From: Desulfosudis oleivorans
GTDB lineage: Bacteria; Desulfobacterota; Desulfobacteria; Desulfobacterales; SURF-7
Length of the DNA stretch: 52,787 nt
Assembly: GCA_020723325.1 (NCBI GenBank)
Contig: DYJD01000005.1
Location: 231,753-284,539 of the forward strand
Direction: 5' to 3'
The notes under the pieces were generated by a model, which saw only the letters and a program-made list of their open reading frames with translations, made no database searches and was not told where the DNA came from. The position numbers and the translations under genes were made by a program. Below, in pieces: positions 1 to 6,101 of this stretch (positions are counted from its first letter, which is position 1; each line of letters begins with the position of its first letter).

Positions 1-96
1 TCGGCTTCCGCCTTGGCTTTGGCCTCTGCTTCGGCTTTGGCTCTGGCTTCGGCTTCCGCCTTGGCTTTGGCCTCTGCTTCGGCTTTGGCTCTGGCT
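1..96. repeat. 48-bp exact tandem repeat (two copies, continues left)
   Basis: Positions 1-48 and 49-96 are identical base for base. Each unit encodes 16 residues of the alternating Ala/charged tail of the gene read on the minus strand. Shorter sub-repeats built on TCGGCTTTGGC and related words lie inside the unit. The array continues past the window edge, so copy number is unknown. Exact identity suggests recent expansion or slippage. Confidence 0.9.
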
Positions 97-479
97 TCGG
101 CTTTGGCAGCGGCTGCTTCTAAATCCGCCATGGTATATTTTCGAAAAAGTATTTTATGCAATTCTTCAGTTTCAGCACCATCACCGAGGAAAGTCGGTGC
201 GCTGAACTGTTGTGAGTCTGTTTCACTCAATGGAGCGGTATACAATTTTTCAGGAACCCAGTTATCAAATTTTTTATGAATAAGAGATTCCAATGTGGGC
301 TTGGTTTCCGGAGGGGATTGTTTTTTAGCAGTGGATTTTGCTTTGGTGGTTGCTTTACTCGTGGATTTTTTGCCTTCCGCGGTTCTTTCTTCTGTGGTCG
401 CCGCAGCAGCTTTTTCCTTTGCAGCTTTGTCTTTGCTCCCCTTTTTCGAAGTGGACTTCAATAAACTTTTCTTGCCCAT
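1..479 (-). CDS. Lys/Ala/Glu-rich repeat protein, N-terminal part (runs off left edge)
   Basis: The frame opens at an ATG preceded by GAGGATT, a plausible ribosome binding site, and stays open to the left edge (about 159 residues, no stop). Residues 1-60 are rich in Lys, Ala, Thr and Ser. Residues about 60-120 look like an ordinary folded segment containing LESLIHKKFDNWVPEK and LHKILFRKYTMADL. From about residue 122 the protein becomes a monotonous alternation of Ala with Lys, Glu and Arg, encoded by an exact 48-bp tandem repeat. Such tails form long charged helices, as in histone H1-like or AlgP-like bacterial proteins and some envelope proteins. No signal peptide is visible. I do not recognise the family and assign no function. 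Confidence 0.75.
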   Translation of the reverse strand, partial: MGKKSLLKSTSKKGSKDKAAKEKAAAATTEERTAEGKKSTSKATTKAKSTAKKQSPPETKPTLESLIHKKFDNWVPEKLYTAPLSETDSQQFSAPTFLGDGAETEELHKILFRKYTMADLEAAAAKAEARAKAEAEAKAKAEAEARAKAEAEAKAKAEA

Positions 480-788
480 AGAATCCTCATTTTTCAATTA
501 GTTACCAATAGTTCTGCCATTGCTGGATATACAAAACAAAATTCTATATCGGATGTAATGGGCTTTGTAAACATTTTTTTCAGATCCGGATCTGTGGTGA
601 AAATTAGGTGTTATGAAAACCTTGATAAAGACCCATATGCCCCAGGCCGAATATTAAAAAAGAAAACGCATTTTTAAGTTGACAAGAAAAGCCGTTGCAC
701 TCTATCAATGGCAGAACAACTCGAAAATTCAGGTTATGGTCTGACAAAGCATTCAATATGTACCCGACAATCCCCATGGAGGTGTGAT
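480..788. other. Intergenic region upstream of metF
   Basis: This 309-bp gap separates two divergent genes. It carries the ribosome binding site of the left gene and a sigma-70-like promoter toward metF at 679-708. Short frames in it show no family resemblance and no good ribosome binding site. No other element was seen. Confidence 0.6.
679..708 (+). promoter_or_regulatory. Putative sigma-70 promoter of metF
   Basis: A perfect -35 TTGACA (679-684) is followed by an 18-bp spacer and a -10-like TATCAA (703-708). The coding start is about 80 bp downstream, behind GGAGG at 778-782. This is a sequence match only. Confidence 0.5.
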
Positions 789-1664
789 ATGGCTTTGAAG
801 AGGAACTTGGAGGCAGGACAATTTGTGATTCTGGCGGAAATGGAGCCTCCAAAAGGTGTGGATGTCACCGGTTTTGTCAACAATGCGCTTAAAGTCAAAG
901 GTGCCATTGACGCCTTTCTGATCCCTGAAATGAGCAACGCCGTAATGCGCATCAGCTCATTGGGGGGGGCCATGCTGCTGCAGTCCAAGGGAATGGAGAC
1001 TGTCATGCAGGTTTGCTGCCGGGATCGCAACCGGCTGGCTCTGCAAGCAGATTTATTGGCGGCTTATGCCTGCGGGATCAGCACAATCATGGCGGTCACA
1101 GGTGAGGATCCGACTTTCGGCGACCATCATAAGGCCAAAGCGGTTTACGATGTGGGGATGATCGAGCTGCTGCATGGAATTCGGGGGCTGCAGGACGGCA
1201 AGGATATGGCTGGCGTAGAACTTGCCGGTGCACCGGACTTTATGGTGGGCGGCGCGGTCAATACCGGCCTCAGCGGCCAGGCCCTGGAAGCCGAGCTTAA
1301 GGAGCTGGAAGATAAAATCAATGCCGGCGTACGCTTTTTGATAACCCCGCCGATTTTCGATCTGAGCGTGCTGGACAGGCTTGGCCAGATCATCCCGCGC
1401 AAGGATGTAAAAATCATCCCCACGGTCCTGCTGCTCAAATCCATGGGGATGGCGCGGTATATCGCCCGCAATGTTTCCCATATCCATGTTCCGGATGAAA
1501 TCATAACCCGGCTACAAAAGACCGGGGATAAGGTCCGTGAATGCATCCTCATCGCCCAGGAGACCATCAAGGCCTGCAAGGACAAAGGCTTCAGCGGCGT
1601 GCTGATTTCCACCATGGGATGGGAAAACAAACTTCCGGAGATAATTGGTGGAATGGGGGTTTAA
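789..1664 (+). CDS. metF: Methylenetetrahydrofolate reductase family protein (MetF)
   Basis: A 291-residue TIM-barrel flavoprotein of the MetF family, which interconverts 5,10-methylene-THF and 5-methyl-THF for methionine synthesis or the methyl branch of the Wood-Ljungdahl pathway. The N-terminal AEMEPPKG carries the conserved catalytic-type Glu. AVTGEDP and the following GDHHKAKAVYDVG match the folate/FAD loop region. A later segment, GVRFLITPPIFD, is also typical of the family. The start was placed at ATG 789 because GGAGG lies 6 bp upstream; longer in-frame starts have no such site and would add unconserved residues. The length fits short MetF forms of anaerobes that lack a regulatory domain. 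It converges on the ferritin-like gene and their stop codons overlap. No metV-like partner is adjacent. Family confident; physiological direction not determinable. Confidence 0.9.
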   Translation: MALKRNLEAGQFVILAEMEPPKGVDVTGFVNNALKVKGAIDAFLIPEMSNAVMRISSLGGAMLLQSKGMETVMQVCCRDRNRLALQADLLAAYACGISTIMAVTGEDPTFGDHHKAKAVYDVGMIELLHGIRGLQDGKDMAGVELAGAPDFMVGGAVNTGLSGQALEAELKELEDKINAGVRFLITPPIFDLSVLDRLGQIIPRKDVKIIPTVLLLKSMGMARYIARNVSHIHVPDEIITRLQKTGDKVRECILIAQETIKACKDKGFSGVLISTMGWENKLPEIIGGMGV

Positions 1665-1673
1665 TCCCCCATT
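1652..1673. terminator. Shared hairpin at convergent metF / ferritin-like gene ends
   Basis: A perfect 8-bp stem (AATGGGGG pairing with CCCCCATT) with a 6-nt loop contains both overlapping stop codons. Being symmetric, it can form in both transcripts. A real U-run is lacking (only ATTTT on the plus side), so it may stop transcripts weakly or protect 3' ends. Confidence 0.5.
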
Positions 1674-2116
1674 TTGGCCATATAATCGTCGTACATGGTT
1701 TCCAAAGTCAATTTGTGCTTAGCTTCTTCCTGGCACAAGATTTTAAAGAGTTTTTTCTGGTCGCCGGCATCAGTATGCTCCTGCAGATGATTATACAGAG
1801 CCAGGGCTTTTTCTTCCCGTTTCATGGCCACCATCAAAATCTCCTTATAGCCCATGCCCTTGCTGTATTCGAGATCGACCACAAAGTCGCTGCGTTTTAA
1901 ATCCGTGATCCACTCCATTTTGTAACCGACTAAAGCGCCGGCCGACAGACCCTGCAACATTTGCTGATGTTTTTTCTCTTCCTTGGCAAAATCCGCAAAA
2001 AGCTTTTTGGCGCCGGACATGCTTTCCTCTTTGCTGAGTTCCAGATAAAATGCTTCCGCCTCTTTTTCCTTTTCAATGGCATAGTCAATGACGGCTTTCA
2101 GGCTTTCAAATTTCAT
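1661..2116 (-). CDS. Rubrerythrin-like ferritin-superfamily protein
   Basis: A 151-residue four-helix diiron protein. Two E-x2-H motifs appear at E47-x2-H50 (EEKKH) and E131-x2-H134 (EEAKH), with further Glu in EKEAEAFY and KREEKALALY, the ligand pattern of the rubrerythrin/ferritin-like fold. The C-terminal rubredoxin domain of classical rubrerythrin is absent, so electrons would have to come from a separate partner. Known relatives reduce peroxide or handle iron in anaerobes, and a detoxification role is inferred. The start ATG is preceded by AAGGAG at good spacing. Its stop overlaps metF's stop by four bases in convergent orientation. Confidence 0.88.
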   Translation of the reverse strand: MKFESLKAVIDYAIEKEKEAEAFYLELSKEESMSGAKKLFADFAKEEKKHQQMLQGLSAGALVGYKMEWITDLKRSDFVVDLEYSKGMGYKEILMVAMKREEKALALYNHLQEHTDAGDQKKLFKILCQEEAKHKLTLETMYDDYMAKMGD

Positions 2117-2558
2117 GGAAATCTCCTTTTCGTCTGATCTGCTGCTGATATAAAACCGGTTGGTGCCTGCCTTTTTTTCACTTGAAGAAATTTTTATTTA
2201 ACAGAATTTGTGGAGGAATTCCATCTTTTCCTTATATCTATTCCCACAGGAAGAGCCCATGTAAAAGAAACTCTTTTATCGTGGTCGATTGAAACTCTAT
2301 ATAGATATGGACCTCGATCGCGACCCTGGAAAAAAGCTGCATGCAATCCTTATCTGCGCTGAAGCTGTGGATGTGTGGAATAATCAAACAGGGCTGTTGA
2401 AAATAGCAACACATATACAACAATCTTAATTATAAAGATAAAATGAATATTTTTCAGGTGCTTTTCCTTGTGGGTGTAGAGATATCCCCCAGTTGATCAA
2501 AGCCGGCTGAACTTCAAGCCGCTAGGCGGACATGCTTTAAAATTATGTAACATATTAA

Positions 2559-2582
2559 TTTTATATTTAAATAAATATAAAA
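2559..2582. promoter_or_regulatory. AT-rich palindrome upstream of GcvH-like operon
   Basis: Two 11-bp arms (TTTTATATTTA and its exact complement) are separated by AA. The palindrome sits about 9 bp upstream of the -24 element of the putative sigma-54 promoter, where an activator or IHF-like protein could bind. It could also be a chance feature of AT-rich DNA. Confidence 0.45.
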
Positions 2583-2590
2583 TCAATATT

Positions 2591-2606
2591 TGGCATCTGT
2601 CTTGCT
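2591..2606 (+). promoter_or_regulatory. Putative sigma-54 (-24/-12) promoter of GcvH-like operon
   Basis: TGGCATCTGTCTTGCT matches the sigma-54 consensus: GG at 2592-2593, exactly ten bases, then GC at 2604-2605, with the extended GGCA and TTGC words. Transcription would start near 2616, about 70 bp before the first ATG. Use of this promoter would need RpoN and an enhancer-binding protein not seen in this window. Confidence 0.55.
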
Positions 2607-2684
2607 ATACCATTAGACAACAAAACAGATTGTCCCTATCGATGATATGTACATAAACAAATCAACCAAAGAAGGAGCACGGGC

Positions 2685-3680
2685 ATGGCACTCAAAAATG
2701 AAGAAAAAAGAAGCCGGTTGGGGTATGGATCCACTTATATGAAGGGCGAAGGCCGGGATCAGGCGGACAACCAAGGGATTCGGACCGTGCTGGGCGGCCA
2801 GGTCTGGACGGTTGCGCCGGATAAACGGGCGGAAACGGCCAATCCCTGCATCTGGATGCAGGCCGGAGTAGCTAAATTCAAGAATTGCAACAACTACTAT
2901 GACTGCACCACCTGCAAATATGATTTCGGCATGCAGACCAAAGTCGCGGAAGGCAAACAGAGCAGTTGGCAGGATGCCATGCGCAAACGCTCCGCCTTGC
3001 AGCGGGTCTGCCGTCACAGTCTCACCCACCGCATTGAAAACCGCGCCTGCGCCTATGACTATCAATGCGCCTCCTGTGATTTTGATCAATATTTTGAAGA
3101 TGTCTGGACCGCCCGGGCCAGATCCTTCCCCAATGAGATCCGCAAGGTCAAAGGTTTTGCCCTGCCCCTGGATTACCACTTCCATATGGGCCACACCTGG
3201 GCCAGGATCGAGAGCGGCGGTTTTATCCGTATCGGCTTGGATGATTTTGCGCTGAAACTCTTGGGCAAGGCCGATGCCTTCCAACTGCCCTTGATGGGCA
3301 AGGAACTGGATCAGGGCAAGGTGGGCTGGGGTTTGAATCGGAAAGGCAACCTGGCCGACGTGCTTTCGCCGGTGGACGGGGTGATCATGGATGTGAATGC
3401 CAAAGTGCGCGAAAACCCGCAATTGGCCAACGGCGAGCCTTACGGCGACGGCTGGCTTTTCATGGTGCGCACCCCGGACGTGAAGCAAACCATGAAAAAT
3501 CTCATGGACAATCAACACAGCCTGACCTGGATCAATGACGAAATCAAGACCCTGGAGCAGATGATCGAAGGCGTGGCCGGCCCCCTGGCAGCCGACGGCG
3601 GATTTTTCACCGACGATATTTTCGGGGCCCTGCCGTCCCTGGGCTGGAAACAATTGACCAAGGCGTTCTTGAAAGCATAA
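2685..3680 (+). CDS. Cysteine-rich GcvH-like lipoyl-fold protein, copy 1
   Basis: A 331-residue protein. Residues about 160-300 match the glycine cleavage H-protein fold (YHFHMGHTWARIE, IRIGLDDFA, LSPVDGVIMDVN, YGDGWLFMV). The N-terminal half is unlike GcvH: it holds two copies of C-x12-C-x5-C-x2-C, at C55/68/74/77 and C109/122/128/131, suggesting two metal or Fe-S sites. The usual lipoyl Lys sits eight residues before the Pro of SPVDG; here that position is Gly and Lys is one residue further out (K220), so lipoylation is uncertain. The C-terminus ends in a region with AGPLAADGG that is also present in the downstream paralogue. The start ATG follows AAGGAG. It lies 27 bp before its paralogue behind a sigma-54-type promoter. 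No other glycine cleavage genes are nearby, so a role in glycine cleavage is doubtful. Confidence 0.85.
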   Translation: MALKNEEKRSRLGYGSTYMKGEGRDQADNQGIRTVLGGQVWTVAPDKRAETANPCIWMQAGVAKFKNCNNYYDCTTCKYDFGMQTKVAEGKQSSWQDAMRKRSALQRVCRHSLTHRIENRACAYDYQCASCDFDQYFEDVWTARARSFPNEIRKVKGFALPLDYHFHMGHTWARIESGGFIRIGLDDFALKLLGKADAFQLPLMGKELDQGKVGWGLNRKGNLADVLSPVDGVIMDVNAKVRENPQLANGEPYGDGWLFMVRTPDVKQTMKNLMDNQHSLTWINDEIKTLEQMIEGVAGPLAADGGFFTDDIFGALPSLGWKQLTKAFLKA

Positions 3681-3707
3681 ACAACCTGGAAAGACGAGGG
3701 CAACGCC

Positions 3708-4634
3708 ATGGGATCACTATGTTCTGTTCAAAAAAAGAAAGGCAACCAGCCGGCCTGTATCTGGATGCAGGCCGGCGTGGTGCCCCGCAAGATCTGCAAC
3801 CTGAATTATGATTGCGCCGCCTGCACCTTTGATCGCGCCATGACCCGGGCCGCGGATGAAAACCGGAAGTCCAGACTGGAAGGGAAAAGCCATGCCGGTG
3901 AATCGGGCCGGATTGTTTATTGGAAGGACAAACTGCGCGCCCTGCCCCCCTGGAAGCGGCCTTGCCTGCATCATATGAAAGGCCGAATCGACTTTCGGGC
4001 CTGCACCGGCGAATATCAATGCGGCAAATGTGACTTTGACCAATATTTCAACGACCAATACAGCGTGCATGCCCTGCTGCGCCCGGTGGAAGTCCTGGAT
4101 GTGGACGGATTCAAGGTGCCCCAGGGATTTTATCTGCACCGGGGCCACACCTGGCTGAAAGTGGAGGAAAACGCCGAAGTGCGCATCGGTCTGGATGATT
4201 TTGCCGCGCGCCTGCTCGGCCCCTTGAGTTATGTCGAAGCGCCTTTGTTGGGCAAGGAATTGCGCCAGGACCGCGCCGACATCCTGGTCCATCGGAAGGA
4301 GCGCAAGGCCCTGCTGCTGTCCCCTGTGAGCGGAGTGGTCACGGCCGTGAATTCGGCCCTCCGGGAAAAGGGCCGAAAGGTCAATGATGATCCTTACGCT
4401 TCCGGCTGGATCCTGCGGATTCAGGCCGATGATCTGCGCCGTGATTTAAAGAACCTGATGATCGGCGAGGAAACCGAGGCCTTTTTGGCAGAGGAGATCG
4501 ACCGGCTTTATCAAGTAATTGAAGACGAAGCCGGACCCCTGGCCGCCGACGGCGGCCAGTTGGGCAAGGATATTGCCGGAAACCTGCCCGGGCAAAGCTG
4601 GGACCGTTTGGTCAATCTCTTTCTGCACACCTAA
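3708..4634 (+). CDS. Cysteine-rich GcvH-like lipoyl-fold protein, copy 2
   Basis: A 308-residue paralogue of the preceding gene, cotranscribed after a 27-bp gap. It keeps the same doubled C-x12-C-x5-C-x2-C pattern (C17/30/36/39 and C86/99/105/108), the GcvH-like core (FYLHRGHTWLKVE, RIGLDDFAARLLG, LLSPVSGVVTAVN) and the C-terminal AGPLAADGG signature. Lys again lies nine residues before the Pro of SPVSG rather than the canonical eight. It lacks about 38 N-terminal residues present in copy 1. Both copies conserve CIWMQAGV at the first cysteine. Strict conservation of cysteine spacing while the rest diverges points to metal binding; this is inference. Start chosen at the ATG behind CGAGGG. It converges on the thiolase with only 13 bp between stops. 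Confidence 0.85.
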   Translation: MGSLCSVQKKKGNQPACIWMQAGVVPRKICNLNYDCAACTFDRAMTRAADENRKSRLEGKSHAGESGRIVYWKDKLRALPPWKRPCLHHMKGRIDFRACTGEYQCGKCDFDQYFNDQYSVHALLRPVEVLDVDGFKVPQGFYLHRGHTWLKVEENAEVRIGLDDFAARLLGPLSYVEAPLLGKELRQDRADILVHRKERKALLLSPVSGVVTAVNSALREKGRKVNDDPYASGWILRIQADDLRRDLKNLMIGEETEAFLAEEIDRLYQVIEDEAGPLAADGGQLGKDIAGNLPGQSWDRLVNLFLHT

Positions 4635-4647
4635 GCAAGCCCGCGCT

Positions 4648-5823
4648 TTAGCGCTTCACGATCATGGCCACGGCCTCGCCGCCGCCCAGACACAGGGAGG
4701 CGAGGCCGGTTTTTTTATCCTGTTTGATCATTTCATGCAGGAGGGTCACCAATACACGGCAGCCGCTGGCGCCGATGGGATGGCCCAGGGCCACACTGCC
4801 GCCGTTGACATTCACGCGCCCATGGTCCAGGGAGAGCTCCCGCAGGACCGCCAGGGTTGATCCGCTGAAGGCTTCATTGATTTCATATAAGTCCACCTGA
4901 TCTTTGCCCAGGCCCTCTTTGCGCAGGCATTTGGGAATGGCCCAGATTGGCGCCACCAGTACATATTTCATGTCAATGCCGTAAGCAGCCTGGGCACCGA
5001 TGACCGCCATGACGGTACAGCCCAGTTCCCGGGCTTTTTGCGCAGACATGACCACCACTGCGGCAGCTCCATCGCTGATAATGGAAGCATTGCCGGCAGT
5101 GCCCACCCCATCCTTTTGAAAAGCCGGCTTCATTTTGGCGAGGATCTCATAGGTGGTTTCCTGGGGGCATTCATCCTGCAGGAATTGAGTGGGAGCACCC
5201 TTGCGGCCCGGCACTTCCACCGGCACGATTTCGTCGGCGAACCGGTTGGTGCGGACCGCGTGCAAGGCCCGGCGGTAGGATTCCACGGCAAAGTGATCCT
5301 GATCGTCCCGGCTGATGTTGTATTTTTGAGAACAGAGCTCGTTGGACATGCCCATGTGAAAATCATTGACTATATCCCACAGGCCGTCGTGCACCATGTG
5401 GTCCTGGAGGGTTGCGGGCCCCATGCGGTAGCCGAAGCGGGCCTTCTCCAGGTAGTAGGGCGCCATGCTCATGTTTTCCATGCCGCCGGCCACCACCACA
5501 TCCGCATCCCCCGTTTGCACGGCCTGGGCCGCCAGCATGACGGCCTTCAGGGCTGAACCGCAAACCTTGTTGACGGTCACGCATTCCACTTCCCAGGGCA
5601 TCCCGGCTTTCACCGCGGCCTGCTTGGCCGGATTCTGGCCATAGCCGCAGGGCAACACCATGCCCATGATGACTTCATCCACGACTTTCTTTTCAATACC
5701 GGCCTGCTGAATAGCGGCATCAATGACCACGGCGCCCAGGCTGGTTCCATCGATTCGACCCAAGGAGCCGTTGAAACTGCCCAGCGGGGTGCGTACGGCG
5801 CTGACTATTACTGCTTCTTGCAT
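4648..5823 (-). CDS. Acetyl-CoA C-acetyltransferase (thiolase)
   Basis: A 391-residue thiolase of normal length. The acyl-accepting Cys is C88 (VNKVCGSALKA). The second active-site region, GHPIGASGCR, supplies H348, and the C-terminal SLCLGGGEA supplies C378. NEAFSG replaces the commoner NEAFA, a mild deviation. These enzymes cleave acetoacetyl-CoA or a longer 3-ketoacyl-CoA with CoA, or condense acetyl-CoA. It lies about 280 bp downstream of icmF on the same strand, which fits a pathway in which isobutyryl-CoA is isomerised to butyryl-CoA and oxidised. The intervening AT-rich inverted repeat may separate the transcripts. Substrate chain length cannot be read from the sequence. Confidence 0.93.
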   Translation of the reverse strand: MQEAVIVSAVRTPLGSFNGSLGRIDGTSLGAVVIDAAIQQAGIEKKVVDEVIMGMVLPCGYGQNPAKQAAVKAGMPWEVECVTVNKVCGSALKAVMLAAQAVQTGDADVVVAGGMENMSMAPYYLEKARFGYRMGPATLQDHMVHDGLWDIVNDFHMGMSNELCSQKYNISRDDQDHFAVESYRRALHAVRTNRFADEIVPVEVPGRKGAPTQFLQDECPQETTYEILAKMKPAFQKDGVGTAGNASIISDGAAAVVVMSAQKARELGCTVMAVIGAQAAYGIDMKYVLVAPIWAIPKCLRKEGLGKDQVDLYEINEAFSGSTLAVLRELSLDHGRVNVNGGSVALGHPIGASGCRVLVTLLHEMIKQDKKTGLASLCLGGGEAVAMIVKR

Positions 5824-5892
5824 ACTCCCTACCTTTTACAATAAATTATGGTTTGCCATCCTTTGGCATTGTTCATTGGTTCGGCCACATAT

Positions 5893-6065
5893 TTTAAATT
5901 CGAATATTGAAATCCGAAATTCGAAACAAATTCAAAATTTCAATGATCAAATAGCCCAAACAAAAAACAGCGATTCGATGGTCGAATTATTTGCCAATGT
6001 TGTTTTATTTGAATTTTGGTAATTCGAATTTGTTTCGGATTTCGATATTCGAATTTCGGATTTTT
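5893..6065. repeat. AT-rich imperfect long inverted repeat
   Basis: The left arm (about 5895-5945) and the complement of the right arm (about 6005-6062) share AATTCGAATAT, GAAATCCGAA, ACAAATTC and AAAATTC in the same order, separated by about 55 bp. Base composition is much richer in A and T than the flanking genes. It has no frame of interest. It could act as a transcript-ending or 3'-protecting structure between icmF and the thiolase gene, or be an interspersed palindromic element. Confidence 0.6.
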
Positions 6066-6101
6066 CTGACTGGTCGAAACAGTGATCAAAGCCCGTCCTT
6101 T

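Larger units (their letters stand above)
2117..2684. other. Intergenic region between ferritin-like gene and GcvH-like operon
   Basis: This 568-bp AT-rich gap has no convincing gene. Its right part holds an AT-rich palindrome at 2559-2582 and a sigma-54-type promoter at 2591-2606 reading toward the GcvH-like genes. A 61-codon frame on the minus strand (2238-2423) lacks a ribosome binding site and family features. Confidence 0.6.

Noticed and set aside
13-279. Ala/Ser/Leu-rich frame on the plus strand
   Set aside because: It is the complement of the Lys/Ala/Glu repeat of the real minus-strand gene, has no ribosome binding site and shows only periodic low-complexity residues.
2238-2423. 61-codon minus-strand frame in the gap after the ferritin-like gene
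   Set aside because: No ribosome binding site, no recognisable motif, and located in noncoding AT-rich DNA.
2613-3653. 346-codon frame on the minus strand opposite the first GcvH-like gene
   Set aside because: The plus-strand frame has a clear fold, a ribosome binding site and a paralogue; the opposite frame is a codon-bias shadow rich in Gly, His and Phe without motifs.
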